Below are positions 12,277-23,770 of a stretch of DNA of 64,000 nucleotides, one piece after another. Every line of letters begins with the position of its first letter. Within the stretch, counting starts at the first letter, position 1. The stretch lies in assembly GCA_963675135.1 (NCBI GenBank), contig OY776120.1, forward strand, positions 58,462,063-58,526,062. The letters are read 5' to 3'. Source of the DNA: Galeopsis tetrahit (Eukaryota; Streptophyta; Magnoliopsida; Lamiales; Lamiaceae). A program made the position numbers and the translations under genes. Under the pieces are notes generated by a model. It saw only the letters and a program-made list of their open reading frames with translations. It was not told the DNA's origin and did no database searches.

Positions 12277-15200
12277 ATGTCGATGGTGTCTATGTTCGAT
12301 ATTTCCACTAACATGCAAGCAAGATTTGACCTAGGCAGGTACGCCTCGGAAGGAAAGGTGTATGTTGAAAGCTCCGTGTTCTTCAATGGAAGACACACCG
12401 ACGACAACAAAGAGATTTTGTTGAAGTGCCTCAGATGTGGCCTGAGACCTTATTTGGAAGCATTTCTAGAGGTTGTTTATGAAGAAGAAGTGTTGGAGTT
12501 CTTAGCCACTACTACTTGTCAAGGCGACTCAATTGAAGCCTTTGTTGGTGGTAGTTGAGTGGAAATCACTCGAGAAGTGTTATTCGATACACTCCGTTTG
12601 CCTTCAGGTTCAATCAATGTAGAAATGTATGGTGCAGGGCAAGAATTGAGATACCTAAGTATTTTCTGCGGAAGGAAATTGAAATTAGGGCGAGATGGCA
12701 AGATTTCGTCCGTGAAGAAGAAACATTTGCTTCCCAAGTACAAAACTCTCCTCGACATTGCAAGCAAAATGTTGCTCGGAGTGACTGGAAGTTATGATTC
12801 AGTAACTCTCCAGAAGGCGAGGGTGATGGCTGCAACTTATGATGGTATTACCGATGGAAACTGGTACAGATTATTCTTGGATAAGTTGATGTACTTTGAA
12901 AATAATGTAAGGGTGGACACCGATGCTGGAGAATGGGTGGTGTCTGCTGCGGTAAGTTTCGGTAACAAACTTAGTATTCTTCTACCCGTCTTACTTCCAA
13001 ACAAGACGAACTGGAGTAAGGGTAAGGCGTTTCATGTCTTGAAACATTATCTGAAGAAAGACGCTCTCGATAGAAAAGCTGAGCAAAGGTCTCTCGAGCG
13101 TGGGCAAATCAAAGTTAACCCAAGAGACGTTATGTTGGAAGCCAACTCATCTAGTGCTGAAGAAGACGAGGTTGAGGCTGGAACGAGTGGAGCATTGGTT
13201 AATTATGTGTCGGATGAGGCTATGATCGAGCCTATTGATGATTCTGAGGAAACTCAATCAGATGATGCTTTGGAGAATAAGAATGAGGATGCAGAAGCCT
13301 ACAGACTGGTGAGAGTTGAGTCGAGTTCACTACTAGAAGAGAAGACTGAGTTGGTTAGTACTTCTTCTCGTGCTATTTATATTCCTCTGAATGTTCTGGT
13401 GAAAACCAAGGCAAGATCACTTCGATCTCGTGCCAAACCTTTTTCCCGAACCATCCCTCTAAATGTTCAACCATTGGATTCGAACATTAGCCAAGACACT
13501 ACTATATATGCATCAGCTGATACTCCTACGGCTGACATGCCAAACCAAGCCACATTAAAGCCCCAAGAAACCACAATCCAAATTACTCCTCCTCCCACAA
13601 CAGAATATGTTGACCCCTCCAACCCATCTATTCATAGAACTCGTCTAGTTGACACTTCAACTACTGAGTTAAGGACCCCACTTACTCAGACCCCTCTCTC
13701 GAATAGATTTCGAGACTTAGTTCATTATCCTATGTGCGCAAGGGAGAAGAGACTCCGGGCACAGATGACTAAGAATCTGAAAAAGAAGCTGCCATCTGTT
13801 GAGCTAGATGTTGATTCTGAAGCATATGAGAAGCTGATCCGAATCTGCACATGGGTTGCTCTACGCGAAGGACCTTGTGAAGATTTCTTTGAAGTTGCTT
13901 CTGGAATGGGTGGAATCTCCAATTTTCAGGATTGGGAGATGGAACAGAAGGAGACAAGTGGAGTGAGAAAGCATTCTGAACTTCTTTCACCCAAGGCCTT
14001 GACTAATCTTGTCAAGAAGATGCTTAATATTCCTGATGAAGTTTTGTCATCAAGTTATCGGGAAGTAGGAATTCAATATTCTGAAGATGATTTCTTGCCT
14101 ACTGATCCGATCATTAATTTGGATAATTGCTCTGATCAACTGCGTGGAATGGTATTTGAATTTCAAGTGGAGCACGCACATGGCCCTCGATGCAATGTTG
14201 GTCAAATTACCAGACAGTTTGAGAAGTATTTTCCGTCTAAGACGTGTGCTTACACTGCCAAGTTAGTCCAGTTGGTTCAGAAAGATCAACAAGTTGCTGA
14301 AAGAAGAGCAAGGGAAGAAAGGTTAGCCATTATACCTTACTGTCCTATTATTGAGCAAATTAATGTTGATGATCTTCTTGAGATAGTTGAAGACGAGGTC
14401 TTAACTATAGAGATGGAAGACAAGTTAGTTGAAGTTCTAATTCTTGATGAAATGGAAGTTTCTGAAGTTATTCCTATGGAGACTGATCTAGTGCTGTCGC
14501 AATCAGTGCCGTCCGCATCTATTGATGAATTGAAGAAAGACTTGCAGAATTTGATTAAGTCTTCAATATATGAGTTTTTGAAGTCGGATGTGAAGAAAGC
14601 TCTGGTAGATTAGAATATGAATCTTGTAGAGAATTCAAAAGCTCTAATAGTAGATGAAGTTAACCAGGTGGATGCTACATTTAGACAAGAAATGTTTACT
14701 CAGTTAGAAGAGTTCTTGCATAGTTAAGTTGAGTACTCAGAGCAGAGTTCACTCGAGTTCGCAAAGGTGTTAGCTCAAGAGTCGAAGAAGATGGAGAGAC
14801 TCTATCGAGTGAAAATTGAAATTGCAGATGAGCAACGAAGAGAAGCTTCTGAGCAATTGATGCAAGCACGAGCTCTTATGACAACAATGACTGAACAGAA
14901 CAGGTTACTTCATAACACTGCGAATCATTTCAAGAATGAACTGAACTTGTCTACTATGAAGCTGGAGTTAGTTGCCACTCAACTAGACAAGTTGATGCAA
15001 GCTAAAAGTCAATAGAAGGACATTGACAGAGCTGCTGAGATGATGAAGCAAGCAGTACAAGAAGAGATGACTCGATTCACTTCACTCTTTACTCTTAAGG
15101 CAAGTGATGAAGTCAAAAAGGGGGAAGAGATTGAAGGTGTGAAAGATGCTACTATGACTGATCTTGCTGCTGAAGAGACAAGTAGGCCAAAAAGAAGAAG

Positions 15201-15921
15201 ATTTGTAAAGAAAGCAGATCTAGAACAGATCAGTGTAAGTGCTGAAGAGCAGAAGAGGTTGTTGAAAGTAAAATCTGTTGCGATTGAAGTTGTTCAACCC
15301 AGAACAAGACAAGTCAAGAGGAAACTTTATCTTGAGAAAAAGAAAGAAGTAGTAGGTGAAATACTTGCAAGAATTGCTGATGAAGATGTTGAAGCTATTC
15401 ATAAGAAGCAGAATATTGAAGATGATCGTTATGCTAACAAGAAGTTGTTAGGAAAATATATCAAGAGACTGCAAAAGTTGAAAGCTGATCCTGATTTGAT
15501 TGAGGATGCCCATATTGATAAGTTTATTGACAATGAGCATAGAAATGCTTGGAATATTGTCAAATTGAAATGGGAAAATGATCACTGGATTATCAGGAAG
15601 TTTGGAGATGCAAACAGCAAAGAAGAGTTGTATGTTGTGTTTGACAAGTTCATAGAAGCTGAAGATGAGAACCTATGGAACTTGATCATGCGCATTGCTA
15701 CTGCTGTTGGTTACAATATATTAGTTCCTGAATTTCCTAAGTGGATAACACCACTACTCGGATCTGGAAAAAGAGTCGACTTCAACAAAGTGAAGAAGTT
15801 TGAAGAAGAGTTGCTCGAGAAGGAGAAGATAGAAATTGAAGATCATATCTCTGACATTCACAGAAGAGTTCTCAATGCATTCAGTATTCCTAATCCAGAT
15901 GCTGATAACATCAGTGAGTAA
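12277..15921 (+). pseudogene. Element B ORF3 (extra ORF 3' of pol), four in-frame stops
   Basis: A single frame of about 1215 codons from the first ATG (12277) to TAA at 15921, interrupted only by stops at 12556, 14611, 14725 and 15013 and by no frameshift. Regions seen: N-terminal domain (12277-13080) with 'FGNKLSILLP'; an acidic and Ser/Thr/Pro-rich linker (13100-13700); a middle domain with 'ICTWVALREG' and 'FQDWEMEQ' (13840-14030); a coiled-coil region (14520-15060); a basic, NLS-like patch 'RPKRRRFVKK' (near 15185); and a C-terminal domain with 'HWIIRKFG' and 'AVGYNILVPEFPKW' (15480-15900). The same domains, in the same order, occur in element A. No signal peptide or transmembrane helix is seen, so an envelope role is unlikely. 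The function is unknown. Confidence 0.85.
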
Positions 15922-16075
15922 TTGTAAGTACTTTACTTAGTTTCTATTTCATTTTGTCTAAGTAATTGTAATCTACTGATCTTATGAATATGAATGAAAA
16001 GATAACACATTTTGAGAAGATAACTACTTAACTAATCTACTAACTTTTAAATATTTCAAGTAGTCTTGGCTTCAT

Positions 16076-16090
16076 AAAAAATGGGGAAAT
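16076..16090 (+). other. Element B polypurine tract
   Basis: AAAAATGGGGAAAT-type tract immediately before the TG of the 3' LTR at 16091; the expected plus-strand primer. Confidence 0.8.
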
Positions 16091-17416
16091 TGTTGGGAAA
16101 TGAATCCTAATATAAGTCCTAATTGATGAAAAGAGAAGTAGTTTTGATAAGCCAAAAAGAGGACTTGGATATTTCTAAGTATGGACTAATCTAGTTATGG
16201 AAGTCGTCTTATGACAAGATCAGTAGAGTACAAAGTTAAAAGTTAAAGTTAAGAAAGAAAGTTTAAGTATGAAAAGACAAGTAAGTTTTATAAGTACTGT
16301 ACTATGTTATATTTGTATAGGTTTTATGATGAGCGAATAATAGTTGTATAGAAGCTCATATGTTTTTTTTATTATTGATGTATAAATTTAAGGTGACTAA
16401 GCTGAGTTATAAAGCTTAATGTAATGTAATAGTCTTGTTAGGATTAGATGATAGGACTAGTATAGATTAGTTCATTAAGGAAGTCTACTACAGAAGTCTA
16501 CTGAAGGAGATAAGAAGACTCGCAAGACAAGACAAGTAAAGAGAAGACTGAAGAATTGTCTAAGTATGGAAGACTAGACAAGTGCGCATAAAGAAGGAAA
16601 AGTCTTAAGTCAGAAATGCGTATGAAGGAAGTTATTGAAGAGTTAGTTATGGAATAACTAATTAACTGAAACGCGTGGATGGATAAAGAAGAAACATTTA
16701 AGAGGAAGTTATCAAGAAAGTTAGTTGGATAACAAACTATTCTTGATGTTCGGAAGTCTATAAATACTTCAAGGTATTCAACGTTTAAAGACTACTAATA
16801 CTACTGAAACTCGATATACTGAAGCGTTCTAAGAGGTATTCGAAGCAAGAAGAAACTTGCAGAGTTAAAATTCAGAAAGTTGAAGCCAGAAGACAAGTCT
16901 AATTCAAGAAGGCTACTACTGGATTAAAGAGAAGTTTTACTTTTACAGTTTTTGTTCAAGTTGCTAGTTGCTTGTAAAAATAGCTAGTTAGATCGAAGAA
17001 ACACTTGGAAGTGTTATCGATAAGATCAAAGTCTTATTTCTTGGGACTCTAAGCCACAAGAACACACTACTCGAAGAGAAGACAAATAAGAATTTCGCAA
17101 CTGGAGTTGGGAGAGTGGATGTAGACAAGTTGTCGAACCACTATAAATCTTGTGTGTTGTTTACTTTACCGTTTTATTTGTTGTTTGATTGATTACTTGT
17201 TTAATTGATTAATCTGCATATAGAATAAACAAGTTAAGTGTTCATACAGAAGTTCAATTCGAAATTAGTTGAGTATAAATTGTTGGGCTCATTGTAATTT
17301 GATAAATTCCTCATAAGTGTACTTTGATATATTGAAAGATTTTGAAAAGTCTATTTACCCCCCTCAAGACATTTTCGTAGCTTACTTAATATTATTAACT
17401 CAACTAGGGACCTAAA
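16091..17416 (+). repeat. Element B 3' LTR (1326 bp)
   Basis: Begins TGTTGGGAAATG and ends GGGACCTAAA, where the 5' copy ends GGGAACTACA, so both the final dinucleotide and nearby bases have diverged. TATAAATA is at 16759-16766. It is followed directly by the target duplication GTGTA at 17417-17421. It carries the 396-bp block (16214-16609) missing from the 5' LTR. Confidence 0.9.
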
Positions 17417-17475
17417 GTGTATAGTATTGTTCTAAATATCAAGTAATTCGTCTACTCAACAAGATTTCTCAATCT

Positions 17476-18209
17476 AGTAGTCTTTCCCAGTAGAAGATCA
17501 TCCAGTATTTATAGACTTTAGTAATGCAGTTAGCCATTTATGAAATTAACTCAAAACTAACTCTTAACTGTTTCTGTAACTTCTCCTTGTAACCGATTAT
17601 GTAACTTTCAAATAACTAACTTCTTAACTCCTTAAGCCAGTCTTCATAACTTCCAATCAGTTATTCAGTTACGTTCTTCAAATAAGTTTTCCAAACTTTT
17701 CTTCAGCATAGTAAAATACTCTTCTCAAGTATTTACTCTTCTTATGTACTCTACTTAAGTACTCTTCTTATGTCCTGTACTTAGCTTCTTCAGAGTATGT
17801 CTTCAGCATACTTCTTAGCTTGTAGCCTTTTACTTCCGAGTAGTCTTCTGAGTTCGTAGTCTTCTAATCTTGACTAGTCTTCTAATATATAACTTTGATG
17901 TTTACATTTAATACGAACTTATGAATATAAAACCTATCAATACTTCATCTGAACTATAAATAGTAGAGTATTTCTAAGCCTATACTATAAGCTGTCTATA
18001 CAACCATTAATTCAGCTTAGTTCCTAACAGGTAGAATATTTCACTTCATATAACATATCAGATCAGTAAAACTTAGTTATTATGACTTCTCAAGATGATT
18101 TAGTTAAGATGACTTATTCTACTTATCTTATTAACTTTAAGTTGCTTTTTTACCATCAAAACTTACTATTATCAATTAGTACATTGTTCCTAGGATTTAT
18201 ATCCCAACA
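17476..18209 (-). repeat. Inverted LTR of the element A family
   Basis: Read on the minus strand, it starts TGTTGGGATATAAATCC at 18209 and aligns over its length with A's LTR at 3729-4460, at about 90% identity by eye. Before B inserted, the two LTRs faced each other across only about 75 bp (4461-4478 plus 17422-17475). No internal element sequence follows at 18210, so this is a solo or truncated LTR. Confidence 0.8.
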
Positions 18210-18622
18210 CTAGTGGAATACAAAAAATAAAATAGGGGAATGGAACGGGAGTATCCCTGTGTCATAACATGTCTTTGGGAATTACTGCATTAAAAAGGTA
18301 TCTTGATTTCCTTTCCTTTTAAATAATGGCATGTAGGTGAAACCTCCTTCTATGGCTTGATTTTCTCGACTTTTATTTTTGAGATATGATTTTCTAGACT
18401 TGAACTATGCTCTCATGTGTTAATATAATGATTAATGGAGTATGTGTTAAGATCTCCCAATAAAAGTAGTAATTATTTCTCAAGAACCCAAAACTTCGAC
18501 ACTTCTGCTATCTATGTGATATGGTGTTATTTTTGTTTAAATCTTATTAGAATAAGTGGATCCTCTTAATTTGGAGCTTTGAATCTTTAATTTCATTTTT
18601 AATTCTTAGTGTGATACACCTC
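18210..18622. other. Non-coding, nothing recognised
   Basis: AT-rich sequence of about 410 bp between the inverted LTR and the Tourist-like MITE. I see no coding potential, no repeat and no RNA gene. Confidence 0.5.
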
Positions 18623-18625
18623 TTA

Positions 18626-18873
18626 GGACATGTTTGCTTCATAGGTTTAGGGGAGTTTAGTGATGGATTTGATATGTAAACCTATCTTTTTCTATGTTTG
18701 GTTTCTCATAACTTTAAACATTGTGACCCGGGTTTATAATTTGACCTGATTTTTATAAGCTAGATTTCATGGGTTTAGACAACCTAGCCTCACCTTGGGT
18801 TTATGAAGTCAAGGTTTACATATACCACCACATCTAAACTCATCTTATCCCAACCCATGAAGCAAACATACCC
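18626..18873. mobile_element. Tourist-like MITE (PIF/Harbinger type)
   Basis: A 248-bp element with inverted ends, GGACATGTTTGCTTCATAGG against ATGAAGCAAACATACCC at the right end. It is flanked by TTA on both sides (18623-18625 and 18874-18876). The TTA duplication and the GG..TGTTTG terminus are hallmarks of Tourist-like MITEs. No coding sequence; it depends on a PIF/Harbinger transposase supplied elsewhere. Confidence 0.85.
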
Positions 18874-18876
18874 TTA

Positions 18877-19189
18877 TGGTGTATAAGAGGCGCAAGTGAC
18901 GGGATCGGGCATTCGTACTTATTTATTTAATTTTTTTATTATTATTTATCCCCATCATGCCACAATTGTTTGTATTCTTTTTCTTATTTGTTCATCTCAC
19001 AATTATTTATACATTCAAAAAATAAAACTTTTCATAAACCATACCCTCATAATATTCATATATTTACACAAAATGTCATTACTTTTACGCTTAATTCAAT
19101 CATTTATTTAACTTTATTCACAAAAATTTACAAAAATTACCCCTCAATACTCGACTCGTTACACATTTTTCTTAATTTTGTACCAACTA
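18877..19189. other. AT-rich non-coding DNA upstream of LINE
   Basis: About 310 bp of AT-rich sequence. Short open frames here are compositional. The LINE homology starts abruptly near 19190. Confidence 0.45.
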
Positions 19190-20093
19190 TGCTTGTTAGG
19201 GGATTTTAACGCGGTGATAGGCGCCCACGAGAGAATTGGAATGAACCTACCTCAGCAGCTATCATGCCGAGAGTTCCGAGAATTCATCGCGACCTCAGAA
19301 CTAATGGAAATTGAGGTCGCGGGCCCAAATTATACGTGGGCAGTACGACGGAAGGATGGCTCTCTGATGGCATCGCGGTTGGACAGAATATTTGCGTCTC
19401 CAGATTTCTTCGACCATTGGAATAGCTTGACAGTGACGACTTTGCCTCGAGCTAACTCGGACCACCACCCCATTATTCTCAATTGCATAAAAGAGCAGGT
19501 TACTGTGGGCCACTCTTTTAAATTCCAGCGAATGTGGCTAGCGGATGAGCGCTGCCTCCAAGTCATTCGACTATCTTGGGGGGTCCCAGCCCCCGACCTG
19601 ATTTCATTGATTAAATTGAAGCTGAAGCGACTGAAGTGGGTGCTAAGAAGGTGGAATAAAGAGGTCTTCCAGAACTTGCACATTCGGATAAACGGGGCGA
19701 AAAAATCTCTTCTTGAGGTGCAATGCCAAATTGGGATATCAGGCTACACAAACACTCTAGCCAACAGGGAAATAGAGGCGAAGGCGGCAATTAATACATG
19801 CCTTCACCAACAACATGAATTATTTGTCCAGAAAAATAAAATCAAATGGCTAAGGGATGGAGATAGGAACACAAAATACTTCCACACATTAAACCGGATG
19901 CGGAAAGTGCGGAAACACATGGACAAACTGTTGATAGGAGGATCGTTATGCGAAGACAAGACACAAATCGCACAACACGTCATAAACTTCTATAGAGACC
20001 TATTCACAGCAAAACCGCGGCGACAGGAAATCAATTTAAACATGTTATCAAGCTTGATTACACCAAAGATAACAGAATCACACAACGAGCGCC
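19190..20093 (+). pseudogene. LINE endonuclease C-terminal half and RT N-terminal region
   Basis: Encodes the C-terminal half of an APE-type endonuclease. Motifs: 'GDFNAVIG', 'YTWAVRR', 'SRLDRIFAS', and the catalytic 'NSDHHPI' near 19457. The linker typical of plant L1 ORF2 follows, with 'KIKWLRDGDRNTKYFH' near 19835. Frame 2 runs without a stop to the hAT insertion. The endonuclease nicks target DNA to prime reverse transcription. The reading resumes in the same frame after the hAT element and one copy of its target duplication (21492). The upstream half is absent. Confidence 0.85.
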
Positions 20094-21484
20094 CAGTGCC
20101 GGTCCTGAGATTTTGTAGGCCTGGGGCGAAAAAAAAAATGGGCCCCTTTTTAAAAAAAACATCAACTAAAATAAGTGAAATACCGTATGCACATATTAAA
20201 AATGAATGAATGTTATAAAAACTTTTAAAAAAAACATCAAATAAAATAAGTGAAATACGTATACACATATTAAAAATGAATTAATGTTATAAAAACTTTT
20301 TTAAAAAAAACATCAAATAAAATAAGTGAAATACGTATGCACATATTAAAAATGAATGAATGTTATAAAAATTAATCATTTAAAATGACTTCTTCTAACA
20401 TTTTGAGAAGCAAATTCTTCAATAATATTTTCATAATTAATTTGTTCTAGCATATCTTTTTCAATACATAAAGTTGTTAGTCCATTTAATCTTTCTTGTG
20501 ACATAGTGGATCTGTACGTTTTAGCAATTTTAATTTAGAGAAACTTCTTCATTAACAATATTAGATTCATTTTCATTTATATCCTCATTTGAATTATTTA
20601 TATCTACATCCACTATATGACTAGTTTGTTCACTCAAATTATTTACATTTATGTTGTTTAGCTCTGATCCACTATTAACATTATCATTAAAGTCTTTTAA
20701 ACTACTCGATTGTCCTAATTTTTTTGAAAAGAGTTTATCCAATGCTCATTTTTGTGATAAAATTAGTTGTTCAAATCTCTTTCTTTTTTGCCTTTTCTCA
20801 CTACAAAATTCATGTTTTTTAGAAAACATATTTATATTAAAAAGTAAAAATTGATAACTAAATGACAATAAATAGTAATTCAATTAAAAGTAAATGAAAA
20901 AAACAACAACAAGTCAAATAATCAATATTCAATAAGTAAAAAAAAAAACAATAAACAAGTGAATAATATAACCGTGATTGTGGACTTTGAAACACTGAAA
21001 GAGAAAGTCGAATGTTGAATCTCCAAATGAGATAAACCATTTTGGATGCAATAATATATTATATAAAATAAATAAATAAAAAATAGATTGAAATTGAATG
21101 GAATGGAATATAGAAGAGAAATGCATATCCTAATTTATAGGAATGGTACTTATTAATTAGATATTAATAATTAATTACTAATTAGGAATAAATAATTGTA
21201 TTTAGTATTAAAGAGCTTATTAATTAGATATTAATAATTAATTACTAATTAAAAATAAATAATTGTGTTTAGTATTAAAGTCATGATGATTTTCAAGAAT
21301 ACAATTAATGCTAGTTTATTAATATATTTTTTTACCTTTTATGCACTCACATTAATTATTATATTTATCTTTTAATTTTTTTTTAAAATATTAATTATAA
21401 TATTATATATATAAAAAAGTAGGCCCCTAAAAATTCGGGGCCCGGGGCGGTCGCCCTTCTCGCCCTGCCTCAGGGCCACCCCTG
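20094..21484 (-). mobile_element. Non-autonomous hAT transposon inside the LINE
   Basis: A 1391-bp insertion flanked by GAGCGCC (20087-20093 and 21485-21491). hAT elements make 8-bp duplications; here seven bases match and the eighth differs. The terminal inverted repeats are imperfect: CAGTGCCGGTCCTGAG at the left, CTCAGGGCCACCCCTG at the right. CAG at the tips is usual for hAT. Inside, on the minus strand, are the first and last pieces of a hAT transposase, so this is an internal-deletion derivative. Removing it restores LINE frame continuity, which confirms the boundaries. Confidence 0.88.
20376..20829 (-). pseudogene. hAT transposase remnant: N-terminus joined to C-terminal dimerisation end
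   Basis: On the minus strand the ATG at 20827-20829 starts a basic N-terminus, 'MFSKKHEFCSEKRQKRKRFE', with a stop soon after, then 'ALDKLFSKKLG' and an Asn/Ser-rich stretch. After a break near 20530 the reading resumes, in another frame, as 'TYRSTMSQERLNGL' and ends '...EFASQNVRRSHFK' with a stop at 20376. The second piece is the C-terminal hAT dimerisation region. The N-terminus resembles the ZMYM1-like/TTF-type hAT transposases of plants. The whole catalytic RNase H-like core and zinc finger are missing, so the product cannot transpose. Confidence 0.75.
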
Positions 21485-23770
21485 GAGCGCCTGTCCGAGG
21501 TGCCTTCGACTTTGGAAGTGCGCAGGGAATTTCTAGAATTATCAGCGGATAGTGCGTCGGGGCTAGATGGATTTGGGGGCTATTTTTATCATGCTGCGTG
21601 GCAATTCATCGAGGCGGACATTGTTAGAGCGACACAATACTCTGTAAGGTTTGCTTTCCTTCCGCATGGCCTCAATTCAAATATGGTGTCACTGATTCCA
21701 AAGGATCCGGGAGCAAATAAAACAGAGGATTATAGGCCGATTGTACTGGGGAATTTTTTGTTCAAAGGAATCTCCAAGATTATGGCTTCTCGCCTAGGTC
21801 CCATCCTAAGTGAAGTATTGTAGCCAAATCAATACGGATTTATTCCGGATAGAAGCATACATCATTGAATAGCGCTAACCTCAGAGGGTATCAATTGTTT
21901 AGATAGAACGCGGGTGCATGGCAATATGGCTTTGAAAATTGATATTCGAAAAGCATTTGATACGGTGCGCTGGGATTTCCTCATAGAAGTGATGAAATAC
22001 ATGGGTTTTAGTGCAAAATTCAGAGATATCATCAGCTGCATACTGAATTCAGCAAGATTATCGGTTTTAGTTTCGGGGTAACCACACGGATACTTTGCTT
22101 ACTCGCAAGGGGTCAGACAAGGGGACCCTTTGTCCCCACTGCTGTTTTACATAGCGGAAGAAGTGTTGGCGCTAATTCTGAGCCGTATGGAGGAGGTGGG
22201 CAGCCTACTGCCAGCCCATGTCAAGCGAAACCTCACATGTCCACTATTCTTGTTATACGCAGATGATATACTGATATTTAGCAGGGCGAACAGGTCCTCC
22301 ACACGCGCCATTAGAGACGCACTATCCATCTATGGCGTGTTGTCAGGCCAACTCTTCAACCCATTAAAATCAAACGCATATTTTGGGAAGCATGTGGCGT
22401 ACAACGGCAAAAGATATGTGAGAGATATATTGGGCATGACAGAAGGAACCCTCCCATTCGTATACCTGGGCGCGCCACTGTTTAAAGGTGCACCCAAGGC
22501 GTCCCATTTCTAACAATTAGTAGATAAAATTCTGGGCAGATTCGCCACATGGAAAGGGACATCACTCTTAATAGCAGGTAGAGTATGTTTAGTCAACCAT
22601 GTCACTACATCGTCAATGGTACACACTATGATGTTATACAAATGGCCGTGTTCATTGTTGAAAAAGATAGAGAAAGCAATGAGAAACTTTATTTGGACTG
22701 GCAACATCGACAAAACTGGACGAGGACAGGTCTCTTGGCCACGAGTAATAACCCCAAGAGCGGAAGGGGGACTGGGGGTGCGTTCAATCTTATGCGCAAA
22801 CGAAGCATATCTTCAGAAAATGGCATGGAATGTATTTGCAGGCTCGGAGAAATCGATGGAGTTTTTACGAGAAAGATTCATGCCGACAGGTAGACTTAGG
22901 CCAGCTGCAATATTCTCTTCAATATGGAGGGGACTGCGGACACATATGCAGCATATAGTGGCAAAGGTAAGGTGGATTGCAGGCGCGGAATCGAGGGTGA
23001 GGTTTTGGCTAGACAACTGGTTAGGATACAAAATAGCCGACAAAGTGGGGATCCCAGCAGCCTACAGAGGTTATTTTGACTTCACCATATCAGACTATTG
23101 GAGCAATGGAGTCTGTTCGTTTGATAATAACTTCATACAAAATTATCCGTGGATTGTGGAAGACATCATGAGATATAACTTCGCGACAAATTCAGATGTA
23201 CAGATATGGCCTCTCTCGACAAAAGGAAACATCACAGCTAAAACTGCATATGACCAGCAACGCCCACATCACCCAGAAGTTGCTTGGGCAAGGTGGATCT
23301 GGAACAAATACATCCCACCCCGTCGATCCACATCGGTCTGGCGGGCTGTACACGGGAAATTATTAACATGGGATAGAATGAGAGCATTTGGATATGAGGG
23401 ACCGAGTATATGCATGTTATGTCGCACAACAGAGGAATCACATGACCATCTTTTCGGGGAGTGCCCTTTCTTCACACACTCCCTTTCAAAGATAATGGAC
23501 GTGTTTCAAACTCGCCTCACAGTGGGATCTGGGTTTCTGGGCTGGTTTACACAGGCCATCACAATGCATTTCAGCCCGCAAATTGATACTTTATGGAGGC
23601 TAATACTAGTCACGCTAATTTGGCAAGTATGGCGTGCACGAAATGCAGCAATTTTTTATGAAGAAAAACAACAGCCGGAGGCGATTCGAACATCGATATG
23701 GGCCCAATGCGCGAAGCTAAAGGCTGCAATATGGGTTATATGCACAACACACAATTCGACCTTGGTATAA
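21485..23770 (+). pseudogene. LINE reverse transcriptase and zf-RVT
   Basis: Continues the LINE ORF2 in frame 2. RT motifs: 'SASGLDGFGG' (21555), 'LIPKD' and 'DYRPIVLGN' (21690-21760), 'ALKIDIRKAFDTVRWDF' (21933), 'GVRQGDPLSPLLF' (22108), and the catalytic 'LYADDILIF', whose YADD is intact at 22256-22267. The thumb and connection region and a zf-RVT domain follow ('CMLCRTTEESHDHLFGECPF', about 23410-23470). In-frame stops at 21821, 21866, 22079 and 22511 inactivate it. The enzyme would copy LINE RNA at the nicked target. Confidence 0.9.

Larger units (their letters stand above)
4479..17416 (+). mobile_element. Element B: complete but defective Ty1/copia (Sirevirus-type) retrotransposon with a third ORF
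   Basis: A 12.9-kb element with LTRs at both ends, flanked by a perfect 5-bp target duplication GTGTA (4474-4478 and 17417-17421). Order: 5' LTR, primer-binding site matching initiator tRNA-Met, gag, protease, integrase, reverse transcriptase, RNase H, a 0.9-kb spacer, ORF3 of about 1215 codons, polypurine tract, 3' LTR. Integrase before RT defines copia. The tRNA-Met primer, large size and extra 3' ORF fit Sireviruses. gag carries two frame changes and several stops, pol seven in-frame stops and ORF3 four, so the copy is inactive. By eye the LTRs are roughly 96-97% identical outside one 5' LTR deletion. Confidence 0.92.

Noticed and set aside
12277..15921. ORF3 of B as an envelope gene
   Set aside because: No signal peptide, no hydrophobic membrane segment and no fusion peptide seen; it has long coiled-coil and basic stretches instead.
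18209..18220. CACTAGTGGAA as a CACTA transposon terminus
   Set aside because: The first C and A belong to the inverted LTR end, and no inverted partner or 3-bp duplication was found downstream.
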